Assembly (NCBI GenBank): GCA_022925895.1
Contig: JAKSYS010000088.1
Location: 1-64,000, forward strand
Origin: Fragilaria crotonensis
Taxonomy: Eukaryota; Bacillariophyta; Fragilariophyceae; Fragilariales; Fragilariaceae
Direction: 5' to 3'
DNA: 64,000 bases
Positions 33,321-43,272 of the stretch are shown one piece after another. Position 1 is the first letter of the stretch; each line of letters starts with the position of its first letter. A program made the translations under genes and the position numbers. A model generated the notes under the pieces. The model worked only from the letters and a program-made list of their open reading frames with translations, searched no databases and was not told the origin of the DNA.

Positions 33321-34069
33321 CTATTTGTCAATCGCTCCAACATTCAAACTTGACCCAAACTCCAACCCCAAGGCAAACAAGTACAATCCCATAATGGGCA
33401 TAGCATTGTTCTCATCGTCCAAAATCGTTTTCAATCCCTGCGCAAGCGGCAAGCGAACAATCGTACAGTGCTCTCCCTCATCCAATTCTGGCGTTGGCGT
33501 TCCATGATTGTAGGGATTATCGAGATCTACCTCCACCACCACCACGTGAACCGATTCTGACGTCATTCCAGGAGACATGGTGACGGCTCGCGAAACTTGG
33601 GGCGGGTGGTGCACTTTTCGCCCACAAAGCCGGTTTCTTCGCGCAATTCTCTCAAGGCGGCATTCTCGACCAATTCGCCATCGTCAATGAGTCCGGCAGG
33701 AAACTCTAGAGTATACTGTTGCATCGGAGGTCTGAATTGTTTGACGAGAAGAGTTTCAAATTTAGTGGGATTGGTTTTGGATCGTAGGATGGGAATGATG
33801 ACAACGGCGTCAGCAGTGTTACTTGAGGAAGTCGTCGTGCGAACGGCCACATCCCATTCGCGCTGCCTACCGTCTTGATCGGTCCAACTATAAGTGTCCA
33901 GCGCCAGCCATTTGGTCGAAGAGATACGCTTGACGGAATCTACACGGGGTACAGCAGGAACCAAAGGGGCTGTTACGGAGGAATTGGGCGTCATGGCGAA
34001 GACTGTCGTTGATAATGTACTTTTTGAAACGAATGATGAAATCGCGAAACAAGAGGATATGCCATACAT
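33321..34069 (-). CDS. Nudix hydrolase, ADP-sugar pyrophosphatase-like
   Basis: Cleaves nucleoside diphosphates linked to another moiety; the layout best fits ADP-ribose/ADP-sugar pyrophosphatases of the NUDT5/NudF type. The complete Nudix box GLIDDGELVENAALREL followed by REETGF (Gx5Ex7REUxEExGU) binds the catalytic metal. Upstream, QFRPPMQQYTLEFPAG is typical for the subfamily; downstream, the PGMTSESVHV segment matches the usual substrate loop. The frame changes near 33613-33617: VGEK is followed by VHHPPQVSRAVTMSPG in another frame, consistent with one missing G. About 249 residues. The start is taken at the ATG at 34069; a later ATG (MTPNSSVTAP) is possible. Confidence 0.83.
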
Positions 34070-35060
34070 TAGGAACAATTGCAGAGCGATCGTGTGAAAT
34101 GTGAAGCGATACAGAGTGATTGCTTAACGAATGAATGACGAGACGGGGGAAGTGTCTAAACTTTGTGCACCCACGACTGAGGAATTGTATCTTATGTTTG
34201 TGTGGTTGACAAGAAAGTGCATCGAGAAGATGGCCATCGCTCGCACCAAAAAACAGGGAATCGGAAGAGAACCCTATCATACACAATCCCGCCTCCTGCG
34301 TGTTCTTATGATTGCATAGCGCATACTACGAGTAGCTGATAGCTGCATAGTGCATACAAGTACTACGTACAGTAGTACGCAGCAACGACGCTCTTGTCCG
34401 TATGTCGGTACTGGTACAGTGCGAAGTATTCGGAGATTCGGAGTTCTGGAGTACTATACTTGCACCCGACAGGAGATATAGAGAACAGCGTAACAACGTG
34501 CTACAAGGAACTTGTATTTGGGACTGCATAATAAATGGAATCTGTCATCTGAAACCGCCAGTGACGACGATGTATACATACCAGGGGCGTATAGGTCTAC
34601 CACTAGACGCATGACGCATGACGCATTATATACATAGGGTCCGATTAGGTTTCACCAATTTGACGTCAGCGCCTACGTCACAGTACTGATATCTTCACGT
34701 TCAACGTACTGACATACAGTACTACAGTAAGACAGTAACATACTGAGAGCATCCTGATTGGTACGCGCTGACGTCAAATTGGTGAAACATAATCGGATCT
34801 GTACTTGTACTGTACTCTTCGTATATACCATACTGTTAGGGCAGAATGTACTGTGTATGACATGTGTACTCGAGTATAGTGCAATTTACTGGTATACTGG
34901 TACAGTATATCCAAAAAAACGTAACCGCACACGAAGCAACAACTCCTGTCTCCATCACGTTGGTCGATTGTCATTTTCCTGATGTTCCATTGCATCTCAG
35001 TGTAGCTCATTTCTGGCGCAGTCAGTTCTTGCTGTTCTGTGAACGTTGATCGCAGCAACG
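34070..35060. promoter_or_regulatory. Divergent intergenic region with CRE-bearing MITE
   Basis: Lies between the Nudix gene (-) and the glycosyltransferase gene (+). It holds a 161-bp TIR element (34639-34799, separate entry) and dense GTAC palindromic words (34330-34460, 34680-34740, 34800-34910). No gene is supported. Confidence 0.5.
34639..34799. mobile_element. Small MITE with CRE (TGACGTCA) in each terminal inverted repeat
   Basis: Arms of about 33 bp: GGTTTCACCAATTTGACGTC on the left is mirrored by GACGTCAAATTGGTGAAAC on the right, with about three mismatches in the outer part. Each arm includes the palindrome TGACGTCA, the bZIP/CRE site, used in diatoms for CO2- and light-responsive promoters. 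It ends about 260 bp before the glycosyltransferase ATG. No clear target duplication. Confidence 0.7.
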
Positions 35061-36668
35061 ATGAAACGCGCCAGCTCCAAGCCGCCGGGTATTCGTCTAT
35101 CACTATGCTTGCCCGCCTTCCTAGTTGGCCTGATTGTCATAAATCTGCTGGTAGTGGCATTGTGGATGAATCGCGACGAGCCGAAAGGATCCCACATTCA
35201 CCAGCATCCTGCGCTGGACAAATTTGACCGATCTTCTCTTGCGAATTTTCGGAAAGCAAAAGCTGCCGACGCAATAGATGCTGTACCTAATCCCGCCAAA
35301 CCTTTCGCGACTGACTCAACAATTGAAAGCAATTCAAACAATGAGAAGACTGACGTGGAAAGCAAGCAAGACGACAACCAGAACCAGGCAGACGCACCAA
35401 TCGCCACAGTGGCACACGTCGTATCGTTAATCAAATGCAGCAAATCTGTCACTGGGTTCCTAGATGCCGCTGCTGTCTTTAGACATTCGATACATTTGCA
35501 ATCGTTTGCAACTGGGAAATCCAAGTATGCGTACCAAATGTACGCCATTGTTCACGAACAATGTCGTGACCATGGTGCTATATTAGAACGTTTGGGATAC
35601 ACTGTACTCATCAAGGCATCGCCGGTTCGAGTTAGTGAAATTCAAGGAAAATGGTACCGAGAACACGTTGAGCACGAGAATTGCTGCGGATCGGCCGAAT
35701 TCATTAAGCTATACGCCTACGAATTGACATCGCACGAGATTGTTGTACATTGGGACATGGACGTGGCAGTGCTGGCACCCATGGATGATTTGTACGATGC
35801 GATGCTCTTTTCTAGGGATTCACCGGAAGGAAAGGCGGCCCGAGGACGATTGGAACTGCAGCATCCAGAAATACCCTTGCCCGATCAAATCGATGCCTAT
35901 TTCACCCGTGATGTCACCTCGGCTCAACCGTGGGAGAAACATCAGGGAGTACAGGGCGGATTTGTTGTCGCACGTCCGTCGTTGGAGGTATTGAAAACGT
36001 ATATAGAGTTAATTCGATTGGGGAATTACACTGGTGGCCGTGGGGACGGGTCCGGTTGGAATGCGATGGGTTATGGTGGCTTTCAAGGTGCCATGGCATA
36101 TCAAGGTGTTGTAGCATTTTTCTACGATCATTACAGACCCAATACAGCCGTGGAACTGGCGGTTTGTCGTTGGAATCAAGTCGTGGCAGATGTGTTTTGG
36201 CGGGGTCCGCAAAGAATGGAGCATCACATGCAGTGTCGCGAGTACCCTCAAGATGGTAATCATGCTGCCAACATCAATTGTGAAGACTGTCGAACAACAC
36301 CTATCGATCTAGTGAAGACGGTTCATTATACAGCGTGCAAGAAGCCATGGGAATGCGCCTTACCGCATCCACGAGTTCCGAAGGATAAGAGTCAAGTGTA
36401 TCGACTTTCGCACCTAACCAATATCACGACGTGTGGTCTCCTCTTTCGAAAATGGTTCGATTTGCGAAATGATTTGGAACAACAATTGCAAAAGTTCGAC
36501 GTCGAGCAAGCCAAACACGATGGGCCCTTTAACCCGGAATACTTCATGGGTTATTGCTCTGGTGTCGGTGGGTATATCCCAATGAACCCACCACCCGAAA
36601 GATTCGATATGAAACAAATCTATGGCAACCAAGAACAAATGCGTTTGGACGTCAAAGTTGCATCATGA
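35061..36668 (+). CDS. Type II membrane glycosyltransferase, GT8-like
   Basis: About 535 residues, one exon. The Met at 35061 gives a short basic cytosolic tail, then a single membrane anchor (LCLPAFLVGLIVINLLVVAL, about 14-35), the layout of Golgi type II glycosyltransferases. A Ser/Asn/Asp-rich stem follows. The catalytic domain begins near residue 120 (VAHVVSLIKCSKSVTGFLDA) and carries a DxD motif in IVVHWDMDVAVLAPMDDL, which binds the metal-nucleotide-sugar complex. The GGFVVARPS and GSGWNAMGYGGFQGAM segments fit glycogenin/GT8-like folds. Cys-rich parts (ENCCGS, NCEDCRTT) suggest disulfides in the lumen. Donor and acceptor are unknown. Confidence 0.8.
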   Translation: MKRASSKPPGIRLSLCLPAFLVGLIVINLLVVALWMNRDEPKGSHIHQHPALDKFDRSSLANFRKAKAADAIDAVPNPAKPFATDSTIESNSNNEKTDVESKQDDNQNQADAPIATVAHVVSLIKCSKSVTGFLDAAAVFRHSIHLQSFATGKSKYAYQMYAIVHEQCRDHGAILERLGYTVLIKASPVRVSEIQGKWYREHVEHENCCGSAEFIKLYAYELTSHEIVVHWDMDVAVLAPMDDLYDAMLFSRDSPEGKAARGRLELQHPEIPLPDQIDAYFTRDVTSAQPWEKHQGVQGGFVVARPSLEVLKTYIELIRLGNYTGGRGDGSGWNAMGYGGFQGAMAYQGVVAFFYDHYRPNTAVELAVCRWNQVVADVFWRGPQRMEHHMQCREYPQDGNHAANINCEDCRTTPIDLVKTVHYTACKKPWECALPHPRVPKDKSQVYRLSHLTNITTCGLLFRKWFDLRNDLEQQLQKFDVEQAKHDGPFNPEYFMGYCSGVGGYIPMNPPPERFDMKQIYGNQEQMRLDVKVAS

Positions 36669-37446
36669 TGGTAGCTCACAACAACTTACGGAGCAAACGG
36701 TATTGCTCAGCAACCTCATGCATGGAGTGCAACTTCCCAACAAAGGGTTTTCCTGTTCAACGATTCCTATGAGAAGGTGCGGCTGTTGTCATGTCCACAC
36801 ACAATTTCTCCGGTGAGACGTATCTCGTGTAATCGATTGCTCAGGGTCCTCCGCAGTTAGGGGCGAGGATGTAGTATAGCGTATAGCATATATGTTCTCG
36901 TCGTAGACGTTGAATTTTGCTGGAATATGTTGCGCCATACCTCATCACCGTGCTCTTGGCAAGCAGCACCAAGCATCCTATGGATCTTGCCAAGGGCATC
37001 GGGGATGATGCCTGATGTCCTACTTTCCATTTTTATCCTCGCATTATCAAACATCTTGCTGTCGGTGCATTCTTCTTTATATTCTTCACTCGGAGAACCT
37101 ATACGACGTATTCCGTTTGGCCTGAACTTCAGACTAGTTCGTACTGTAGTACTCGTACCTCATTTTGAGAGGCTACAGCCCCCGTAGTACTGTAGCCACT
37201 TCCTAGACTACTACTCATTTCTCATATGTACTGGCACGTATACTGTACAAGAGTATCCTGTGAACAAACATCCGTGACGCGACACGCGACCACGCGACTG
37301 ACAACGAGAACACTGAAAAATCAAGGATCACTCGAAGGTCGAAGGAAGCAACCTCGCACGATTCTTCATTTTTCGTACCAGCATCTCGAAGTGCCCAGCC
37401 AGGCATCCTTGAACATAATAATCCGTCAACAAACATCGAACGAACC
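36669..37446. other. Intergenic between same-strand genes
   Basis: Holds the 3' end of the glycosyltransferase transcript and the DGAT2 promoter. GTAC words cluster at 37140-37260. No gene seen. Confidence 0.5.
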
Positions 37447-38439
37447 ATGACATCAACGAAGGCGATCGTCGCAGTCCATAGTACTAGTGAAAGTGAAAGT
37501 TTCTTGTCCAAGATTGTGGGAACATGGGTTGTGGGCTCGTTCATTGTCGTGTGGTTGTCGTCACTGGCATCGCCATTCCTCCTCATGTTTTCACTTTTGT
37601 ACGGCTACAACGCCATGGCTTCCTTCATTATTATTGTCACCATCTTGTCGTATCTTCCTTGGACCAAGGGTCCCATTCCACGACAAATTCAGTTATTTTA
37701 CCATCGATACCACCCATGCTACTACAAAGAAACGAAAATAATCTTTCACGGTGATGACAAATTGCCCGATGCCAAGACCGACCGACAAACCTTCTTCGCC
37801 ATTCATCCTCACGGCGCATTCTGTCTCGGTTGGAGTCTTTTATTTGCATACCCCGCCTTGGATCATGTCCGCTTCTGTTTCTCTCCGGCGTTGTACGCGT
37901 CGCCCTTCTTTCGACTCTTTAGTCGCTGCGTGGGGAATCCCGGAAGTGCCAGTCGTGATGCGATGCAATCTTACCTCAAGGCTGGATTGTCCGTGGCATT
38001 ACCTCCGGGTGGGTTCGAAGAAGCCACCGTGTCGTGTGTGGATCAAGATCGAGTGTTTATCAAGAAACGCACGGGATTTATTAAATTGTGCTTAAAGTAC
38101 GGAGTGGCAGTGCGACCGGTCTACGCGTTTGGTGAAAAGTCACTCTTTTGGAACATTCAGGGAATGTGGAAGTTTCGGTTGGCCATGAACCGTTATGGTG
38201 CACCCATGATTGTCGTGTGGGGACGACCGCTCATTCCCTTTTTGCCCAAGACAAATGTCAAACTACACGTTGTCGTTGGGGAACCTCTGATACTCCCCAA
38301 GATTCAGGATCCCAGCAAGGAGGATGTTGCCGTATGGCATGAAAAATACATGGCAGCGTTGACCAAGCTATTTGAAGATTACAAGGAGGAGGCGTATGGA
38401 AGTGAGGCTGCCAAGGTTGCCAAGTTGGAGCTTTGGTGA
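37447..38439 (+). CDS. DGAT2: Diacylglycerol O-acyltransferase type 2
   Basis: Makes triacylglycerol from diacylglycerol and acyl-CoA at the ER, the last step of the Kennedy pathway. One exon, 330 residues, the usual DGAT2 length. Two adjacent hydrophobic segments (about 25-70) form the membrane hairpin. Hallmarks in order are the FFAIHPHGAFCLGWSLLF block with the catalytic HPHG (about 121-124), the RCVGNPGSASRD segment, LPPGGFEEA and RTGFIKLCLKYGVAVRPVYAFGE. MIVVWGRPLIPFLPK and HVVVGEPLILPK near the C-terminus are also family-typical. Diatoms carry several DGAT2 paralogues, and the particular one cannot be named. The start at 37447 is the first ATG in frame. Confidence 0.95.
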   Translation: MTSTKAIVAVHSTSESESFLSKIVGTWVVGSFIVVWLSSLASPFLLMFSLLYGYNAMASFIIIVTILSYLPWTKGPIPRQIQLFYHRYHPCYYKETKIIFHGDDKLPDAKTDRQTFFAIHPHGAFCLGWSLLFAYPALDHVRFCFSPALYASPFFRLFSRCVGNPGSASRDAMQSYLKAGLSVALPPGGFEEATVSCVDQDRVFIKKRTGFIKLCLKYGVAVRPVYAFGEKSLFWNIQGMWKFRLAMNRYGAPMIVVWGRPLIPFLPKTNVKLHVVVGEPLILPKIQDPSKEDVAVWHEKYMAALTKLFEDYKEEAYGSEAAKVAKLELW

Positions 38440-38643
38440 TGAAGAGATTATTTAGTCGTCAGGTCTGTTTCTTGCACTAGTGGATACTCGGAGTAGTTGA
38501 TTTAGAACACATGGAAAGTTATTATCAATTCCAATGAATTTACGACCAAGAATTATTTGGGAAAACGTGATCGCACAAAATACAAAACAAGGTGTTCGAC
38601 CCAGGATGGCATTCCACACACCAAGCACTTCAAAACTTAACCC

Positions 38644-38968
38644 ATGCTCTTCAGAACCATTCTCATTGCTTCATTCCTCACCATCGTGAAGACCTGTCAA
38701 GCACCTTCTTATCCGTGTCCTGTTTGCGGAACGCCTGATGCAATCGGGTTTTACGACCAAGCAATTGGGTACAAACCGAGAAACCTGTGCATACATGGAT
38801 GACGTAACAACCAAGTATGGCGTTGACCAACAGATGTGCGAGAGGTGGCAGTTTTACGCTGAGATTCGCTGCGACTGCCCCCACACCCAAGCCTACCAAC
38901 AAGCCCACCAAGCATCCAAAACTTCGAACGCTGAGTTAGCGTGCCCCGCAGAACATGAGTCAATGTAA
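38644..38968 (+). CDS. Small secreted Cys-rich protein, unknown function
   Basis: About 107 residues. The ATG at 38644 gives a signal peptide (MLFRTILIASFLTIVKTCQA), then a CPVCG motif. The rest lies in a shifted frame: NRETCAYMDDVTTKYGVDQQ, MCERW, IRCDCPH. The spacing CxxC...C...C...CxC recalls a Cys-rich module I associate with secreted diatom proteins; the function is unknown. The frame change falls near 38770; one A fewer in ACAAACC would join GYNRETCAYM. Single-gene status is inferred from this continuity. It lies 204 bp after DGAT2 on the same strand. Confidence 0.55.
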
Positions 38969-39198
38969 TGGAGAAAGAGAATGCAAAGCAGGTTTTAGAA
39001 ATTAGTCTTCTCTGCGTTACAATTCGTCGCTTCAATAATGCGTGTACTCATAGCACATTTAGACTGCTGCGGCGACGACTATCGATTTCAGCGTCAATCA
39101 GGTTGGCGACACCAGCAATGGATCGGGTCAAAACTCCATGGTAGGGATGGTCAAACGAACGAGGTTGGTAAAGAGCCAATCAGAATGTTCGACAGGTT

Positions 39199-40329
39199 TC
39201 ACCATAATGGTGCTGAACCATCCATGTGCTTTATAGATCGAAGAATTCCATCCAAAGCCACTTGTGTTCGTTCTTCTGCCGTCTTTGCCGTTAGAAGGGC
39301 CGGGCGAATCTCTAACGCAACTCCCATGGCAGGAATTGGATTAATCAGTGCGCCGACCCAAAAGGCTCGTTCCGAAGGTTCCTCTACGGGAGGAATGCTA
39401 CCCAAATCTTGCAAGAGTTGGTCGATTTGACCTGGTTTTCGTTCTCTTTCTTTCGCCAACAGAATCCATTGATCTACAAGACTCTTCCCCCCATCAATAT
39501 TCATATTCGGACTCGTAAATGCCCTCGTCTTTTGTATAGCCCGCACCAGGGCCATGCGTTCCTCCAGCGATCGGCTGCCAGTCTCTTCGTCTTGTTCCTG
39601 TTCGGCGCTGGACAAGAATTTGACGCGTCCCTCCGTCCAGCCGTGATTGGCAGTGGCCACCTCCCCCTGCAACGCGAAACGACGGCCGGCCTTGAGTTCC
39701 AACAAAATACCACCCCGTTCGTGATTGACAGGCTTTCCGACAATCTGAACTTCCACACCCGACGTGAGGTGGACCTGTTCGCCAGTAGTGAGTCGGGCGA
39801 TTCCGAGTATTCCAAAGCAGGGTGTCTCTTCCTCAAGACGAGATTTCACAAGGTTGATGAACAAATCATTGTTGACTTTGATTTTCAAGACCTGTCGGGG
39901 CAGCATGGAATCCAAGACCACTAATGGTATCTTCGTGTCTCGATCTGTCACTTCCATCATCCGATTCCGAAGTGATGCCATGAACGGGTCGTTGTCGCTT
40001 TCGTCGTCAAAGTCGTCGTAGTTACCGTTGTCGCCGTACCTCGATGAGAAGAGCCTGAGTCGAGAGGCGCGTGGCTGACCCATCGGTAGACCCGGCAGTA
40101 GTACATTGTGATGCCTCGTATGGCCACTGCGACGAGAGTTGCACATAGCAAGGACAGAATGAGCAGAATCATCAAGCAGCAACTGCTGAGAACTTGGCTG
40201 TGAAGCAGATCGTGACTGAGATTGACGATGATGCAATAGATGGCTTGTGGAGGAAAATCCAGACGAACATCCTACCAATATGGCAGTTGAAACGAGAAAT
40301 CGCAGTGGTTGCTTTCTCCTTGATGTCAT
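39199..40329 (-). CDS. LON substrate-binding-domain protein, probably plastid-targeted
   Basis: About 376 residues holding only the N-terminal (PUA-like) LON domain, without the AAA+ or Ser-Lys protease parts of Lon. The domain covers about 100-230 (IPLVVLDSMLPRQVLKIKV, CFGILGIARLTTGEQVHLTS, RGGILLELKAGRRFALQGEV). A helical part follows (PPVEEPSERAFWVGALINPI). The start at 40329 gives a hydrophobic N-terminus (LRFLVSTAILVGCSSGFSS) resembling the bipartite plastid presequence of diatoms, then a Ser/His/Gln-rich transit-like stretch. A start 29 codons upstream is less likely. Its role is unknown; such proteins may recruit substrates or act as regulators. Confidence 0.75.
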   Translation of the reverse strand: MTSRRKQPLRFLVSTAILVGCSSGFSSTSHLLHHRQSQSRSASQPSSQQLLLDDSAHSVLAMCNSRRSGHTRHHNVLLPGLPMGQPRASRLRLFSSRYGDNGNYDDFDDESDNDPFMASLRNRMMEVTDRDTKIPLVVLDSMLPRQVLKIKVNNDLFINLVKSRLEEETPCFGILGIARLTTGEQVHLTSGVEVQIVGKPVNHERGGILLELKAGRRFALQGEVATANHGWTEGRVKFLSSAEQEQDEETGSRSLEERMALVRAIQKTRAFTSPNMNIDGGKSLVDQWILLAKERERKPGQIDQLLQDLGSIPPVEEPSERAFWVGALINPIPAMGVALEIRPALLTAKTAEERTQVALDGILRSIKHMDGSAPLW

Positions 40330-41365
40330 TCTGTGTTTATGCTCCTCCGCAATGAAGAATGAACTGAATTCTGGGCTCTGAGGAACTTGACTATCGATTA
40401 TAGACTGTCGACTCACTTCCAGCTGCTAGTAATACAGCTACAAGAGAACAATGAACACACTCACAACAAGGAAAGAACAACAAAATTAGTCGATCTGAGT
40501 GTGTCGAGTGTCAAATGTCGTCTATGGATTACCAACCATCCCTCAACTATGCAAACCAACGGAATCAAAGAATAACTGCATCACCCGTACTGGGATGTGC
40601 TGTCCGCTGTCAGATCCTTGAAAACTTGAACGATGAGTCAGCACTTTTCTGTCTGTCACTTGTACGTCACTGTGACTGAGATCTGTGATCTGGGAGAATT
40701 TAGCAGTACGCTGCTACTTTGGCATAGTAAAACTGCCGAACTTCGAATGTGGACTAACGAGTCTGGCGGAAACTATCTCAAAGTGGTAATCATTATCTTG
40801 TATACAACTAGCTAAGAGAGAAGGAAGCTAATAGTAGTTTCCACTCTGTCCCTTGACAGACAACGTTCGCGATCAGGTCCTAGTAAAGCCTTTGTTTCAG
40901 TTCGGGTTTGAATCTACGATGTGTAGTCCATTCTGTGATGAAAGGAGAGGTGCAAATCCAGGAACCGGAAATGACGTTGTTTCAAAATCAAGTCATGTGG
41001 CACTGGCCTCGCTCCTCTACAGCCGACCTTACAGAAGATGCGCATTCGTACGTTACGCCAACTAGTTTTATTCTTCAACGGCTTCGAATGTTCGGCAGCA
41101 TTATTTGGGTGGGGTATTGATTGCCGCATGCAACCAAACGAAAGGAACACGATCCCAAGGCGAAGAGACGAAATCACATGACCACCAACACCAACAACAA
41201 CAGTACACACCAATCAACCTGCAGTTATTTGATGATTCCGAGTCGTGTACGTAACATCCTTATGAACATATGTTTGTATTTGCGAACAGCATCGCGGTAC
41301 GTACTATTTATGGAGTACTCCAAATGATTAGAATAGAAGCATACTACTTTGTCCAGGAGTAGTAA
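40330..41365. other. Intergenic, no supported gene
   Basis: About 1 kb between two minus-strand genes. Short frames in all six directions do not look like proteins. It should carry the promoter of the LON-domain gene. Confidence 0.5.
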
Positions 41366-41952
41366 TTATTTGGTCAAGAATTCTCCATCCGCCTTGTAGG
41401 ATACGCTCGACACGGTTCCACCGGAGGCTTTGAAATCGGCCCATAGATTGTAATGAGGTTGTTGCTTGTGAAAGTCAACGGCTGCGGCATTTTCGTAGAC
41501 TTCATAAAACCAAAATTGGTTGGGATTGTCCTGCGATCGCAATACATCTATACAGTCACCATTTATGTGTGGGTGTATCGTTATTGAAGAAAGGACAAAA
41601 CAAAAATGTTAGTGAGCTATACGCAGGTGTAAGTGTGTGCATAGATTTTTGCCAGGGCTAGGAATCAACAATGACAGAATGACGAACACACGCAAATGCC
41701 TCTGGATAGCTACGTACCAAATCGAAGACACCCAGGTTCCTTGCGTGTATTGACAGCATTCTCCTCAATAAGTTTAACGAATTCGTCAATACGCTCCGCT
41801 TGGATTTCGGCTTGGACAATGACTGCAAACGGTTTGGCATTCAATGATGACATGGTGCGGGTAACAAAGGTTGTAGAAGCTCTTGGTGCAACGAAGCCAG
41901 ATACGCCTCGGAGAGAGACAGCTAACAATGATGATCGAAGGAAGAGGTTCAT
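41366..41952 (-). CDS. Plastid-targeted antibiotic-biosynthesis-monooxygenase (ABM) fold protein
   Basis: Two exons, 41718-41952 and 41366-41547, joined by a GTACGT...ATAG intron of 170 nt, giving 138 residues. The ABM dimeric alpha/beta-barrel fold shows FAVIVQAEIQAERIDEFVKL, EPGCLRF then DVLRSQDNPNQFWFYEVYEN and HYNLWADFKA. Members oxidise quinols, act in heme or small-molecule chemistry, or only bind ligands, so activity is open. The start at 41952 gives a signal-like segment ending in GVSGFVAPRAS, close to the ASAFAP cleavage motif of diatom plastid presequences. It is divergent from the MsrA gene. Confidence 0.8.
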
Positions 41953-42331
41953 GATTCTAATCAATCTTGAGGACGCTTGGTTCATCGATGGTACCTTGTA
42001 CCCACACTGTACCAGCTACGTAATCCGTCTACTGGTAAACACAATACTCGAGACTCGAGGACGACTTCGGCATGAAGATCGTGGGAGTTGTCCGACTGTG
42101 ACAAAGATTCAAAAGATGCGGTTTGCAAAGAGTATCTCGTACTGTAGTACTAGGTCTACAGCTTACAGTCGAGAGGGTAAACAGTAAACACTACTTGAGT
42201 ATGTCATACATACAAACATTCGTTCCAGTACTCATAAAAAGCAACAACAAGCTGAAACTGCTGCAACACTTCCGCATGCCTTCCAGTCTCCTGTTACTTT
42301 CGCAAAAAAGTGGTTACGCCTATATGCAACC
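41953..42331. promoter_or_regulatory. Divergent promoter between ABM protein and MsrA
   Basis: These 379 bp serve two divergent genes, a possible oxidative-stress pair (inference). GTAC words lie at 42150-42170. No defined element found. Confidence 0.4.
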
Positions 42332-43098
42332 ATGGATGTTTCCTTCGTGCGGTTCCTGTGGCTTGCGTTATTGATGCAAACATGCAAATCCTTCTCTTTT
42401 GTTCGTCCCGCTGAGTTGATGATGCAGCAGAGAACGACAAGGAGACGAAAGGCATGTGATAGCGATAGCAATGAGAATGGCGTGAAAATCGTCGAGTCGG
42501 TACCTGAGGATGTCATTTTGTGCCCGCCAATTCCAACGGCTCCATCGTCAGATTCGACATTGACATGCGTGTTAGCCATGGGATGATTCTGGGGACCGCA
42601 ATTGTACTTCTCCCATTTAGACGGAATAGTTCGTGCAGTTGTGGGATATTCCGGAGGTGTGATGGATGGATATCCTTGTTATCACGATATTTTGGATGCG
42701 TCGGAAGCCATTCTGCTCGAATATGATCCTCTAAAGCTGTCATATTCGGATATATTGAACATGGTACGTTGATGGAATACCACAGCGCAACTGCGTGGAT
42801 AAAATTGGTTCTCATGAATTTGTGTTCGTGCAATCGAAAGTGGTCAACGAATTTTGCCTTCTTTCGATCCAAACCTTCCAAGCGTCAATATCGACAGATC
42901 TTGTTTGTCAATACAGACGAGGAGCGTGCCATTGCCACGGCCAAGATTCGTGTACTGGAGCAAACCTCTCAGGTTTACGTCAGTGTAGAGCCAGTTGCCA
43001 CATTTTATCGTGCCGAAGAACACCATCAAGACTTTTTCCTCAAGAGTCGTGCCAAGATTGCGGAAGCGAATCTTCGACGCGATGACGGGCCATCCTAA
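42332..43098 (+). CDS. MSRA: Selenocysteine-containing peptide methionine sulfoxide reductase A (putative)
   Basis: Reduces methionine-S-sulfoxide in proteins. Exon 1, 42332-42763, and exon 2, 42841-43098, are joined in phase 0 by a 77-nt GTACGT...AAAG intron. The family motif GCFWG appears as G-(TGA)-FWGPQLYF: an in-frame TGA at 42584 sits exactly at the catalytic Cys, and MsrA-like sequence continues: LDGIVRAVVGYSGG, EAILLEYDPLKLSYSDIL, then SKPSKRQYRQILFVN and EPVATFYRAEEHHQDFF. This is the pattern of a selenoprotein; Sec-MsrA is known in green algae. The N-terminus is signal-like (VRFLWLALLMQTCKSFSFVR), so a secretory or plastid route is possible. About 229 residues counting Sec. A 3' SECIS is required and was not found convincingly. 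Confidence 0.82.
42584..42586 (+). other. In-frame TGA at the MsrA catalytic position, probable Sec codon
   Basis: The TGA replaces the Cys codon of the GCFWG motif, and conserved MsrA sequence continues in the same frame for 59 codons to the splice site. Random stops would rarely hit this residue. Confidence 0.75.
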
Positions 43099-43153
43099 CA
43101 TTGCGTGTGTCGTAGTGAAGGCACTACTACGGTGGGGACACATGATGTTGCTT

Positions 43154-43211
43154 CTTTACAGAATGACAATTGCGTTGCATCCACAGGATGCTTGCATTCG
43201 AACATGTAAGG
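43154..43211 (+). promoter_or_regulatory. Weak SECIS-like hairpin candidate in the MsrA 3' UTR
   Basis: CTTTACA pairs with TGTAAGG at the base. An ATGA faces a CGAA across an internal loop, resembling the SECIS quartet, and an imperfect stem with GCATCC/GGATGC follows. The unpaired apical AA of canonical SECIS is not visible, so this is only a candidate. Confidence 0.2.
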
Positions 43212-43272
43212 CGGAATCGTCGTGTGTTTAAAGGACGACAGAGAAGGAGACGAAAACAAAGGATCAAGTCAT

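Noticed and set aside
42764-42785. 22-nt intron in MsrA (GTACGT to CACAG)
   Set aside because: Too short, and it gives no MsrA sequence; the 77-nt intron to 42840 joins conserved segments in phase 0.
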